DNA of 64,000 nt, taken from NCBI GenBank assembly GCA_947650365.1, contig OX393557.1:29901359-29965358 (forward strand). The letters run 5' to 3'. Under the pieces are notes generated by a model. It ran no database searches. It was not told the DNA's origin and saw only the letters and a list, made by a program, of their open reading frames with translations. Source of the DNA: Chamaelirium japonicum. Its lineage: Eukaryota > Streptophyta > Magnoliopsida > Liliales > Melanthiaceae. The translations under genes and the position numbers were made by a program. Positions 11,191 through 23,258 of this stretch are shown piece by piece (position 1 is the first letter of the stretch; each line of letters opens with the position of its first letter).

Positions 11191-12008
11191 TGTAGGGGAA
11201 AAATCTTTGTGCTGATTCGAAGACTTCACCTCACCAGTCAATTGAAGTTGAGTCGAAGATCTTTGATCGATCTGTTGGTTGGAAGGTAGGTTTAAAGGTT
11301 GATGTCTTGGTGACTTTGAGTTAGCACTCTCGGTATGCGAATAGAGAAGATTGACACAAGATGTGGTCTCGGAGTTCAGCCGAAGCCTACGTCTCCGTGC
11401 TATAGGGAGCAATCCGAATTCACTAACACTTCACTCGAAGTGACCTCGACAGGCCGAGTGTCACTGATCTCTTCTTAAAGAAGATCGAAGGAGATCGAAG
11501 TCAGAGCTCTGGGTTTTTGAGGTTCTCTCTGGATTCTGGTTTTAGAAATTGATTTTCAGATCCTTTTACACTTGAAGGCTCTGCTATTTATAGGATTTCT
11601 TGGGAGGAAATCTAGGGCAAATGGCGGTTTCTGTTGTCGTATCTGGGGGATCCTCCAGGCAGGGCTAGTGGGTCCCACTGTTGTCTCTGGGGATTCCACA
11701 GGCAGGGCCGGTGGGTCTCGCCGTAATATCGGGGGATCCTCCGGGCAGGGCTAGTGGGTCCCGTGATAGTCTCTGTGGGCCCACCAGGCAGGGCTAGTGG
11801 GTCCCGTGATAGTCTCTGGGGGCCCGCCAGGCAGGGCTGGTGGGTCCCGCGGTAGTCTATGTGGGCCCTCCAGGCAGGGCTGGTGGGTCTCGCGGTAGTC
11901 TCTATGGGCCCACCAGGCAGGGCTGGTGGGTCCCGTGGTAGTCTCTGTAGGCCCACCAGGCAGGGCTAGTGGGTCCTGCTAGGCTTCTTGCCAAAATTTG
12001 CACCCACA
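11191..12008 (-). repeat. 3' LTR of the Tat element (818 bp)
   Basis: It matches 33775-34601 along its length. It contains about eight copies of a 43-bp direct repeat (GGCAGGGCTRGTGGGTCCCG core) at 11640-11980 in the U3 part. A TATA motif (CTATAAATAG on the minus strand) lies at 11584-11593. Confidence 0.93.
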
Positions 12009-12021
12009 GTTACCCCCTCCA
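12009..12021 (-). other. polypurine tract of the Tat element
   Basis: Read on the minus strand, TTGGAGGGGGTAAC immediately precedes the TGTGGG that opens the 3' LTR. Confidence 0.75.
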
Positions 12022-12119
12022 AGTTAGCTAGAGGTCATCCTGGCTGGCTTGGATTCTTGGTGCAAAAGTAACAACCCCCTGTCACAAGTGCAAAAATTCT
12101 TTGAGTGTCGGTGCTGATA

Positions 12120-13725
12120 GACTGATCGGTCAATTCCGACCGATCGATTGAATTTGACCGATCGATCAAAGTTGACCGATCGGTTGAATTTGACCGATCG
12201 ATCAAATTCAATCGATCGGTTAAATTCAACCGGTGGAGGTCGAAGCGATCGGTCAAAAAACATAGTTTTTTACCCGATCCCGCAGAAACTTGACCGATCG
12301 GTTGATTTTGACCGATCGATCAAAGATAACCGATCGATCAAAGTTTGACCGATCGGTTAAATTCAACTAGTGGCGGTCAAAGCGATCGGTCAAAAAACAT
12401 AGTTTTTTGCCCGATCCAGTAGAAACTTGACCGATCAGTTGAATTTGATCGATCGGTCAAAGTTGACCGATCGGTTAAATTCAACCAGTGGAGGTCGAGG
12501 CGATCGGTCAAAAAACATAGTTTTTTGCCCGATCCAGTAGAAACTTGACCGATAGGTTGAATTTGACCGATCGATCAAAGATGACCGATCGGTTAAATTC
12601 AACCGGTGGAGGTCGAGGCGATCGATCAAAAAATATAGTTTTTTTGCCCGATCTAGTAGAAACTTGACCGATCGGTTGAATTTGACCGATCGGTCAAAGT
12701 TAACCGATCGGTTAAATTCAACCGGTGGAGGTCGAGGCGATCGGTCAAAAAATATAGTTTTTTGCCCGATCCAGTAAAAACTTGACCAATCGGTTGAATT
12801 TATCCGATCGGTCAAAGTTGACTGATCGATTAAATTCAACCGGTGGAGGTTGAGGCAATCAGTCAAAAGACATAGTTTTTTGATCGATCCAGTAGAAACT
12901 TGACCGATCGGTTGAATTTATCCAATCGATCAAAGTTGATTGATCGGTTAAATTCAGTCGGTGGAGGTCGAGGCGATCGGGCAAAAACACAAGTGTTCTG
13001 CCCGATCCAGTAGAAATCGAACCGATCGGCTGAACCTATCCGATCGGTCAGGGATGATCGATCGATTAAATTCAACCGGTGGAGGTTGAGGCGATCGGGA
13101 AAAAAAGCATGTTTTTTGCCCGATCCTGTAGAAGTCGAACCGATCGGTTGAACCTATCCGATCGGTCAAGGATGATCGATCGATTAAATTCAACCAGTGG
13201 AGGTTAAGGCGATCGGGCAAAAGAGCCTGTTTTCTGCCCGATCCTGTAGAAGTCAAATCGATCGGTTGAACCTATCCGATCGGTCAGGGATGACCGATCG
13301 GTTAAATTCAACCAGTGGAGGTTGAGGCGATCGGGCAAAAGAGCTTGTTTTCTGCCCGATCTTGTAGAAGTCGAGCCGATCGGTTGAACCTATCCAATCG
13401 ATCAGGGATGGTCGATCGGTTAAATTCAACCGGTGGAGGTTGAGGCAATCGGGCAAAAGAGCCTATTTTCTGCCCGATCCTGTAGAAACTTGACCGATCG
13501 GTTGAATTTATCCGATCAGTCAAAGTTGACTGATCGATTAAATTCAACCGATGGAGGTCGAGGCGATCGGTCAAAATACATAGTTTTTAGACCGATCCAG
13601 TAGAAATCGAATCGATCGGTTGAACCTATCCGATCGGTCAGGGATGACCGATCGGTTAAATTCAACCGGTGGAGGTTGAGGCGATCGGGCAAAAGAGCCT
13701 ATTTTCTGCCCGATCCTTTGATAAA
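12120..13725. repeat. 118-bp satellite-like tandem array inside the Tat element
   Basis: About thirteen copies with near-constant spacing of 117-119 bp. The marker CAAAAAACATAGTTTTTT or its variants occurs near 12253, 12391, 12509, 12628, 12747, 12865 and 12982, and onward to about 13687. Only the first interval is longer (138). Each unit carries several self-complementary motifs (GACCGATCGGTC, TTGACCGATCGATCAA). The array lies between the antisense gene and the 3' LTR. Short frames rich in 'DRS' repeats come from reading it and are not genes. Confidence 0.95.
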
Positions 13726-14200
13726 TTACCCGATCGTCTGCCTGTCAAACGGGTAAAGTCTTCAAGCGGCGATTGATCAATTTCGTCTGATCGGTCATAT
13801 TTAAACTGGTCGGGGGTTGAGGAGATGTGGAGTTGTAGTTTATCCAGCTTTGTTGTTTTGCTTGAGCCGGTGGTTCGCACGGACCGATGATTCTTTTGGA
13901 CCGGCGGTTCGCTCAAACCAGCGGTTTATTTGGACCGGCGGTTCAGTGGGTGACGCTTCGTCTGGTTCCGACGGTTCGCCTGGAAGAGCGCTTCCTCCGG
14001 ATTGACGCCATGTGTCATTTCTGAAAACACGGCTTTTGACCTGGTGATGCCACATGTTCTTTTGGTTTTCGTGCCAGTTTCTCCAGGGTTTATAAGCTCT
14101 TTCTGGATTTTATTTTTGCCTCACACTTCCAAAAAATTTTCAAGTCCAGAACTTCTTGCTCCCGAGTTTCCTGCTCATCGTGCTTTCCCGATCGATCGAA

Positions 14201-16865
14201 ATGGCATCTTCCAGTAGCATGAAGATCAAGAACGTTGTCCCGTCCAAGAGAATGGGGAAGGAGAAAGCTCTGGTGTCGCCCAAACCTATTGGCCGGGGCA
14301 AGGACAAAGGCGCCCTTGGTGTGCTTGGTAAGAGGCACATGGGAGTGGGGTTTGCTTCTACACCTTCAAGGCCCGAGCACATCTCGAAGGCCAGCTTCAT
14401 CCTGGGGCCCCTGATGCCGTTGTCGGAGGAGCCCGTCTTCGAATATAACATTGGCAGCAAGCTTATTGATGTAAAGAGGGCTAAGTGGCAGAAGTTGCTC
14501 GCCTGCTTCACTGAAGGGGCTCATCAACCAGCTCTCTCAGGAGTTCAATCGGCCTTTGGAATCGATAAGCGGACTGTCTTCACTAACATTGCCAGTAAGG
14601 AGCAAGTGCTGGGGACGGTGGTCACCATCGGCCAGCTAAACTGCGGGCTGCGCCTCCCTCTGCTGCCTTTCGCTGCCCGGTTGCTGAACACCTCGGGGCT
14701 TTGTCCAGGGCAGATATCGGGGAATGCATGGAGGATAATCTATGCATTCTGCCGGGTGGAGTCGGACTTTCAGGAGGAGCTCAGGGCGTGCTACTCCAGC
14801 ATCCCTGAAGGTGAAGTGGCAAGGATAGAGTTGGGTACTTCTTCTACCACTACAAGTGGGTTTCAAGGAAGGACAACCCTTTCTTCAATCTAACTGGCAT
14901 CTCCGCGCTCCACCCGATCATCGACACCGTACCATCCGACAAGCTCTACACTGACTGGCTGATCTCCGTCATTGGGGCATAGACTCCCCTTTCTGTGCCT
15001 GAGCCTCCTTATTCTCAGGTACACAAAGAGGTCGATATGTACGCTGCAGGAGGGGTCTTTGCTTGGTCGTCGGATCGAGTCGGGGCCCTCGACAACCTGT
15101 TTCTGGAACTGACTTGCGGTACCCGATCGTGGAAGAAGTTTTCGAACTGCTCGATCCGGCACGGCAACGCCAAGCTCTTCCACAGGCTGCAGGACAGGTA
15201 CGATGACAATGATGTCTTGTACTCCGATTATAAGGAGGATCCCTAATCGGGCAAGATAGTCAGAGCCATCCGAGTAGAGAAGAAGGCGTATGGGGTGAAG
15301 CGCCGCTTGCCGACGGAGGAGAAGCTGGTGGTGACCCGTAGGGGTTAGGTGAAGAAGAGAAGGGTCTTCAAGGAGGAGGAGAAGAAAGAGGAAAAGAAGA
15401 AGAAAGAAGAAGATGAGGAGAAGAAAGAAGAAGAATAAGAAGAAGAAAAAGGAGAAGGAGAAGAAGAAGAAGAAGAAGAAGAGGAAGAGGAGGATGAAGA
15501 CGGCGATGACGATGGCGAAGGTGGTGGTGGTGATGGTGATGATGAGGAAGAAGGTGGAGGAGACGGTGGCGAGGAAGAGGTTCCGCCCACCCCCGTCGAC
15601 GAGGCTAAGGCCCGTCGGATGGAGGACGTTATGGATGCGGTAGGTGACGGCAAAAGAGTGTCGCCCGTCTATCATTTTGAAGAACTGAAGCGCCCGACGC
15701 GCATCAGAATAAGGTACTCGGGGAGTGACATGGTTGCAAGCAGCCCCACTCCCCTTGACCAAGTGCCCCTGAGCGTCCCTCGCCTGGAGGGCACCTCGAG
15801 GAGCGGTGGGTTGGAGGTTGAGCAACCTCCGTCGGCTGTCCGTCCTTCAGCTGCCCAGATGGCGGAGGAGACGGCTGCCCTTATGGCTAGGCTTCAGCAA
15901 GCCGGTGAACGTCCGGAGAAAGGGGAGATTACTCCGCCATGCGACATTCCTTCCCCTTTGCAAAAGGAGGGAGGGAGCCGCGTGGAGGCTGGGACACCCC
16001 AACCTTCGCCAGTGGCATCTCCCATGAAGGAAAGGTCGACCCCCGGGGGTAAGAGTTCTGATCGGGGGAAGGGCAAGTCCGAAGCATCTCGAGCTGACGC
16101 CACATGTATGTTACTGCTACCTTCTCTTCTTCATTGCTTTTGACATTCGAGATCCTAACTGTTGAACCTTTGTACTACTTGCAGATGTTCCTGTTGGCAC
16201 CGCATAGTTGCTCAGAGACTTGGGTGAGGTTGACATCAACCACCCAACGGGTGTGATCCGGAAGCTCTGCAACCTTCCCGATGCTACCCTAGACGAAGCC
16301 TACAACAGGCTTGAAGTTGTGGTAAGTGCATCAGCATGACTTGGTTTTTGAGTTGTATCTTCAGAAATATTTCTGACTTTCTCTCGGTTGTTGGCAGAAC
16401 TCAGCGGTCCTGAAGCTCGCTAGCAGGCTTTTCAGAAGGGCCGGTGAGCGGGGGGCTTCGACAGAAGTCTCTCGCTTGACTGCCGAACTGGAGGCCGCGA
16501 ACGAGGAGAAGGAGAAGCTGAAGAAAGCTTTATCTGCCAAGAAGGAAGCTCTAGCTACCAAGAAGGAAGCTCTCCGCAAGGAGATGATTGAGAGCAAGAG
16601 ATGGCTCGACAACCACACTGCTCGGGGTCATGAGCTTCACGAGTTAAAGAATTAACCGATTCTTCAAAATGGAGACTTTGGTCCATGACCGTGCTGTGGA
16701 AATAAAGGAGTTGAAGAACCAACTTGCCGCCAAGGAAGCTGCTCTTGCTGCCAAGGAGGAGGCCTTCACGAAGGAGCTCGAGCAGACACGCACCGAGTGT
16801 GAGAGCTTCAGGTCGACGGTAGAGAAGGCGGTAGAAGCCCTCAGGGCTTATGCTAGCGGCGTCTA
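14201..16865 (+). pseudogene. antisense spliced gene of the Tat element (PF04195-like plus coiled coil)
   Basis: Plus-strand gene, antisense to gag-pol. From ATG 14201 (MASSSSMKIKNVVPSK) the first frame runs to about 14835. It contains a region like the 'putative gypsy type transposon' domain PF04195 (RLPLLPFAARLLNTSGLCPG, NAWRIIYAFCRVE). The frame then shifts and continues (WVSRKDNPFFNLTGISALHP; HKEVDMYAAGGVFAWSSDRV) to a Lys/Glu/Asp-rich stretch at 15350-15590 and a Pro/Ser-rich part at 15619-16107. Two good introns follow: CAT|GTATGT...TTGCAG (about 16107-16184) and GTG|GTAAGT...TGGCAG (about 16321-16398). The end is a coiled coil (LAAKEAALAAKEEAFTKELE) with TAG at 16863. In-frame stops near 14980, 15244 and 16653 show it is decayed here. 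Its role is unknown; related extra ORFs are described in Tat elements such as Grande. Confidence 0.78.
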
Positions 16866-17119
16866 GTCTTCGAAAGCGTCTGCAGCGAGCAAGGCTTGTG
16901 GTGGATCTGAAGGAGACAAGTCGTGCGCTCCAAGCGTGGCCAAGCCTTGACGTATTCTATCTCTTTTTTTTTTGTTGTTGTATCTGTAAGCCTCGCACAT
17001 GTAAAAGCTCACTTGTACTTGGAAATTTTGAGAAATAAAGACTTCTCTTTGGTGTTTGAGATTGAATGTCTCGTTGAATTCTTTGAACGTTTATGCTTCA
17101 AATGGAATGCTTGAATATA

Positions 17120-17440
17120 CTTAACACCTGCTTGTAAGGGGTCGAGTCGTAACTCGATCACCCAAACGTGTTAAGTAATTTGGTAGTTGAAGGTTGTGTT
17201 ATATCGTAACTCGAAACCGTTTAACATTTGCCTGTAAGGGGTTGAGTCGCAACTCAAGCACCTAAACTTGTTAAACGATCTGGTAATTGAAGGTTATTTA
17301 ACATTGGCATGTAAGGGGTCGCGTCGCAACATGAGCTTCCAAACTTATTAAATTGACTCGGTGACTTGAAGATTGTTTTGTTTTACAACCCGAAACCGTT
17401 TAACATCTGCCTGTAAAGGGTTGAGTCGCAACTCAAGCAC
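17120..17440 (+). repeat. hairpin-bearing tandem repeat downstream of the antisense gene
   Basis: Four copies, about 75-100 bp apart, of a unit with TTTAACATYTGCCTGTAAGG, then a small perfect hairpin and CACCCAAACTTGTTAA. The hairpins are TCGAGT-CGTA-ACTCGA (17142-17157), TTGAGT-CGCA-ACTCAA (17242-17257), a degenerate one near 17319, and TTGAGT-CGCA-ACTCAA (17421-17436). They lie where the 3' UTR of the antisense transcript would be. Confidence 0.8.
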
Positions 17441-17655
17441 CCAAACTTGTTAAACGACCTGGTAATTTGAATGTAGATGACTTGGAATTTGAATGTAGAT
17501 AACTTGGAACTGCTTCAGTACTTGAGTTGACAAGATGAACATTTGAAAGTGATCTTTATTCAGCATGGAGTTTACATCAAGGATAAAATATTTTGAGATG
17601 TCTAGCATTCCAAGCTCATGGTAGTCTCTCCTTCTGGCGAAATCAGTCGATAAGA

Positions 17656-18462
17656 TCATTTGCCTCCTATTGATTCGACAATGTAGGGTCCTTTCCAGTT
17701 AGGAGCTAGTTTTCCGTTGCTGTGCTCTTTTGTATTGTAGAAGACTGCTCTGAGGACCAGGCTGTTAATTGGGAACTGTTTTTGGCTGACCTTCTGATCG
17801 TAGGCTTTTTTGATCCTTTGTTGATACTTGAGAACACGTATGGTTGCTCGATCTCGTAATTCTTTAGAGAGATCAAGGTTATTGACTCGAAGCTCATCGT
17901 TAACCCCCCCTTCGATTGCTCTGGTCTTCAAAGTGTTTGATATGGTTTCTGTTGGGAGAACTGCTTCTGACCCATAGGTTAGGCAAAAGGGTGAGAACCC
18001 AGTTGATCTTCTCGGGGTAGTTCAATAGCCCCACAAGACTTCAGGGTAGGACTTTCTCCCACAAACCTTTCTTGCTATCGAGCTTCTTCTTGAGTAGACC
18101 AATGATAGCTCTGTTAGAGGCTTTAGCTTGGCCATTGCACTGAGGGTACCTTGGTGTTGAGTAGAAAAGCTTAATTCTATTGTTTAGGCAAAACCCCCGG
18201 AACTTGTCAGAGTCGAATTGAGCTCCATTGTCAGCAATTAAGACTTGTGGCGTGCCAAACCATGAAAAGATGTTATGTCTGATGAACTTGATGACTTCAT
18301 CATTAGTCTCTCGGAAGAGTGGCACCGCTTCAACCTACTTGGTGAAGTAATCGGTGGCCAGCAGCAGATACTTCTTCTTGCTTGGTGTTGGTGAAAAATA
18401 ACCTAAGAAGTCCAATCCCCATTGATGGAAGGGCCATGGACTTGTTAGTTGATGGAGCGAGT
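17656..18462 (-). pseudogene. Tat integrase, core and C-terminal part
   Basis: Minus strand, continuing the integrase interrupted at 18463. SPWPFHQWGLDFLGYFSPTP and YLLLATDYFTK open the core; FGTPQVLIADNGAQFDS holds the second catalytic Asp. In the third catalytic block the family's Glu is Lys (NGQAKASNRAI; codon AAA at 18122-18124). A TAG replaces Trp after DYFTK. The C-terminal part (LRVNNLDLSKELRDRATIRV; GKLAPNWKGPYIVESI) follows in the frame 17931-17656. Catalysis is not expected. Confidence 0.88.
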
Positions 18463-19336
18463 TGTAACACCTGTGGTGTTAGATTTGAGAATAATAGAAA
18501 TCCTCCATGGCTAGTTTCGTCTTTTTGCAGCCAGACTTTTTCTTTGGGCTTTTTCCCAATAAATGGATTGTAAACCTATGATATGTTTTATGTTCACATT
18601 CTCCGTAACTTCGAGCATGTCATGATGGTGCGTTCCGTGCAACGATCATGTGTATGCGCAGCCAGTTTCGGCAGCCCGGCAGGTAAACCCTAGAAAAGCG
18701 ATAATTGGTCGACAGTCGAAGCTATTTTGTTTCTTGCAAGAGATTGGGTGATCGGATTGTAACGAAACAAGATACGTTAGATGAGGCTCTGAGAGAGCCT
18801 TCCAATGAGCTTGAGTTAGGGTCGATCCGACACCCGGGTGAATAGTTATTGCTATTTTGAGTTTTGGAGTATTTTCTTCTTTTCGGGAGATCCAGAAGTT
18901 AGAAAATTATTTACCAAGCGCTAACGCGTTTACGTTGACGATACCTTTCCAACGAATCCTCTTGGGCCCTATTCTGACTTCCGGTTTGATAGTTACGAGT
19001 TATTATTCTTTTCAGGCTGGTTGATGGACGAATCGCACCCGGATTCCAACCGAGCCCGGTTCAGGGCTCGGGACCGAGCCCGGTTCAGGGCTCGGGACCG
19101 AGCCCGACCAGCCCTAGAGCCTACCTCCCGGTCGCCTAGCATAATTTAGGCTCTCTAGACCTCCCTCCTAAGTGATTTAGAATCCGAAATTCGGATGGGA
19201 ATTATCGGACAGGATTGGGATGATATATCGATCCTTATCTTTCTTTCCTTATCTCTTCGCCTTAACCGACCCTATCCGCCCAGCCCATCTCACCATATCC
19301 ACAACAGCCTCCCCCCTCTATAAATAGAGAGAGAAC

Positions 19337-19397
<61 letters not shown>

Positions 19398-22300
19398 GGA
19401 GAGAAAAAGAGAGAAAACGGGAGAGAAAGAGAGAGAGTAAGAGAGAGAGATGCAGAGAGAGACAGAGCGAGCGGAGACGGAGAAGGAGGAGAGATCAAGG
19501 GAGATGGAGCGCCGACCCGCCCCTCGCCGGAGCCCCGGCGAGCACGCCGAGACACCCGCAGGTCAGCCCCCTCTCACCCTCCCATCCCCTCCGCGACCCA
19601 ACCCGCGACCCCCGGCCCTTCCTTCTCCCTTGCCGCGGCCCGCACGGGCGGACACCGCCGCCGCACCCGAGCCTCTCCCGGCGATCGCCGGCGCACCACC
19701 ACCGGCCATAGATCGACCCCGCGCGAGCCCCCTTCGGCCGGCTCTCGGGCTCCGACGACCGCTCCGGCCGCCTTCCTCCGTGCCTCCTCTGTGGGGGTGG
19801 TGTGGGAGAGGCCGGCCGAGCGCTTGCCGGCGCTCCAGGCCGCCCCTCCCGTCGGCCTCGTTGCGAGCGAACCAACCCCCCTGCCGCTGTTCTCATGGAG
19901 AAGATAGAGTTGGGGGGGGCAAAACGGTAATTTCCCGGGTTAAATAATAAACCCCAGACCCGACTTGCTAAACCCTGAACCCGACCCGACCTAACCACTG
20001 CAGACCTGCAGAACCGACCCACTTAGTGAACCGGTCTGGTCCACTTGAACCAGACCCGTGAACCAGTGAATTTTGGTTCGACTGCCATTTCTCCGTCCGA
20101 ACTCGGAATTGGACGAAACTAGCGCCATTTCGACCGGCTCGGAAAATACTACCTATTGGCCATAGTTTATCATAGTAATTGTATTGTTTAATACCCCATT
20201 TTATCCTTTGACCCGATATTATCGCGGTACCGTGGTTTGACCGTCGTTTCATCGTCCGAACTCGGATTCGGACGAAACTAGTGGCATTGTGCTCAAAACA
20301 TTGAGCCCTACCTTTTAAACCTAGAATATAACCCTAGAACCTCTTCTACCCTAGTGAACCAACCATGCGATCGGTTTCACCGGTTCTACGTGGTTTGACC
20401 CGAAACCATCCGACCGAAGTCGGATTCCAGCGAAACTGGAACCATCGGAAAGGGTTCTTCGAGCTCGATTCGATGAGTAAGTTTAGCTTCTGTTTACTTG
20501 ATTGGCCTAGTATTGGTTAGGTTCGAGTTCTTCAGTCGCACAGATTTGCGTGCTGTCGACTCAATGTTGGTCCCCTATCGAGGGTGTCCGACTATCCTTG
20601 GCATAGAACCCTCATCGTAGATTCTTTTGTTTTAATCGATAGAGTTATGATACGGAGCTGTGGTTGTTATCAGACTGTGATTGTGGTGATCCAGCGGAGA
20701 CGGATCAGAGGCAACTAGCAGGAGTCGTGTGCGATCGACAACTAGGTGACATCTACTACCCTTGCGTGGTCTTTAATAGTGGGAAATGAGAATGACTAAG
20801 GGTAGGTGTCCATGACACTGCATGCGGGCCCCGCTGGGCATCGTCGTATGTGGTCAAGTGGACCCCGCCTTGCATGCGGAGTCGCGAGTCCGGCGACGCA
20901 TGCTTAAAATATTAATAAAATAATAATAATGACTGCTTTTGTTCGTATGGACACCGTAATTAGGATTCCCTTAAATTAAACATTGAATTGAATAACTAAT
21001 AATTATCGGGACCCACCCTCCTGAGAGAAGTATGGCAACCCTAGAACACGGGTCACTGGGATGAGTGTTTTACTTTATTGATTTATTATGTTGCATGGGT
21101 TGCGAGAGCAGTACGGGACCAGGGGTAAATTGTTGGAAATTGATAAGCATTAAATAGACTTTTTGTAGCTTCATTGTATATGTTGAAAGATGTTATGTAT
21201 GAATCTACCTGGTTAGAAGGTAGGGACCCCGTGCGCGCAAGGGCCGTGAACCACCCTGCGCGTACAGCCGAAGTTAAATAGGTTAGGGGTCACGGGCAAG
21301 GGTTGTGGTAAAGCCAATAGGAGGTGCCCTCGAGTAGGGATTGGCCTAGCAACCCCGTCCCGGGGAGTTGAAGTCCCCATAGTAAAGCAAGTTGGGCGGT
21401 AGAGCTCCACCGTGAAAGACGGGAAACCCCTTATGATCATCTGGGTGACTAGTGTATGGTGTTGGTGGATGCACGGCGAGAGAGTTGGCCCTCTACATCG
21501 AAATAAAAGGCCCTATAGTAATGCCCGACCGGGGGCAGGATGAACAAAATATCTGGGGTTCACATTTTGATAGAGTGTGTTTTATCTGTATATGAAATTA
21601 GAATTGTATGACTGTTCACATGATGATCTCGTGACTTTAGATGAACGTTTTATTTAAATTTGTTCTTTAATGTTGTAGAACATTGAATGGACTTCATGTT
21701 AGATAACCTAGTGACAGTAGGAATTGCATGTGAATATAGACTACTGATAGGTTTAGGTATCATTCTGCAAACTTTGTTTCTACTAGAACTGCTAGATTAT
21801 ATCCTAATTTATTACGATTGGTCGTCTCATATTATTAAAGACTATTAGGATGTCACTAGCCATTAATTTGGCTAATCTCCCAATTTCCTATTGGGGGCTA
21901 CTTTTTCCCACGAGTAGGCTCAGTTGCAGGTCCGGAGGCTCAGGAGTAGCAGTAGGAGCCCAGAGGCGGAGTTAGAGTTGCAGTGTTACCTTTCTGCTTA
22001 GTATGTTAATCTTGTAGTCTTTTCTCTTCAGACATTGTAATTGTATTGGAATAAGAGTTCTTATTAGTTAGTTAGTATTCTATGGTTGTAGTTGCAATGG
22101 TTCCAGCTGAATTCTTTTGGGTAGGCCTCTCCTCAAGGCCCTAAGCTTAGGATAGATCATAATGAAAATATAAGTGCATATAAATGACTAAATTGATTAA
22201 CCCTGTAGATAGGAACCCTAGACTGGTGCACCTGAGTGTTAGGGAGAGGATGAGACCACTTGGCTAGCCGTAGGAGGCTTGAGCCTCGTGCTCCCTCAGA

Positions 22301-22622
22301 TAGACTCCTGTCAGTATGTAGTGGCACCGACAGGTCACTCATACTGAGAGGATATGACTTTTGAAGGTTGAGCCTTACTAGATAATGTTTTCTCTCTATT
22401 GACATTTCTCTTTCTTTGCTTTTTAATAAAAATGTTTTCGAAAAATCAAATTTAAAAGATTCCCCTTTTGTTTCTCCCTCCTTCTTGTTTTTCTTATTAG
22501 AGAGCGTAGAAGAAGCCCTGTGAGAACCCAAATTGGTGTAATCAATTGACCAAACCCAAAACCCTCTTTTTTTTCTCATTTCACACCCCAGGGATCGGTC
22601 TTCAGATTTCTGGGGCGTGACA
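18463..22622 (+). mobile_element. 4.16-kb LTR of a Tekay/Del-like Ty3/gypsy element (probable solo LTR)
   Basis: It begins TGTAACACCTGTGGTG and ends GGGGCGTGACA. The first 1.5 kb matches, on the opposite strand, the LTRs at 22660-24142 and 27085-28613; the last 50 bp also match their ends. The middle (about 19960-22550) is absent from those two. It has a TATA box at 19319. No primer-binding site follows its end; instead an inverted copy of the LTR end begins. LTRs of 2-4 kb starting TGTAACACC are usual for Tekay/Del chromoviruses. The family name is inference. Confidence 0.75.
19319..19326 (+). promoter_or_regulatory. LTR TATA box followed by (GA)n
   Basis: TATAAATA precedes GAGAGAGAACGG and a (GA)n run at about 19338-19394. 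The same box and run occur in the two sister LTRs, which supports it as the LTR core promoter. Confidence 0.65.
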
Positions 22623-22655
22623 GCTGTCACGCCCCAGAAATCTGAAGACCGATCC
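22592..22655. repeat. perfect 64-bp palindrome at the junction of two inverted LTR ends
   Basis: Two 32-base arms with no spacer, centred on CAGCTG at 22623/22624: the left arm begins GGATCGGTCTTCAGATTTCT and the right arm is its exact reverse complement. A third, direct copy of the right arm follows at about 22658-22690. The arms are the last 32 bp or so of the Tekay-like LTR. Confidence 0.95.
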
Positions 22656-22659
22656 TAGC

Positions 22660-23216
22660 TGTCATGCCCCAGAAATCTGAAGACCGATCCCTGGGGTGTG
22701 AAATGAGAAAAGGATGGGATTTTGGGTCTGGGGGTTAAATAAAACATGGGAAATTACAGTTTTGCCCCCCCCATCTCCTTCTTCTCCACGAGACCGAAAC
22801 CAGCCGGCCCGGTTCCTGCGCGTCGGCGGCCGGCGGGAGGGGCAGCCTGGAGCGCCGGCGAGCACTCGGCCGGCCTCTCCCGCACCACCCCCACGGAGGA
22901 GGCACGGGGAGAGGCGGCCGGAGCGGCCGTCGGAGCCCGAAGCTCGGCCGGAGGGGGCTCGCATGGGGGCTTGGTCGGAGGTCGGAGGTCACCGGGGAGG
23001 GGCTCGGAGCGGCGACGGTGTCTGCCCATGCGGGCCGCGGCAAGGGAGGAGGAAGGGCCGGGGTTGGGTCGCGGAGGGGATGAGAAGATGAGAGGGGGCT
23101 GACCTGGGGGTCTCGGCGTGCTCGCCGGTGCTCTGGCGAGGGGCGGGTCGGTGCTCTATCTCCCTCGATCTCTCCTCCTTCTCCGTCTCCGTCTCGCTCT
23201 CTCTCTCTCTGCATCC

Positions 23217-23258
<42 letters not shown>

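Noticed and set aside
12024-13574. Series of DRS-repeat frames
   Set aside because: They are reading frames of the 118-bp array in several phases and on both strands.
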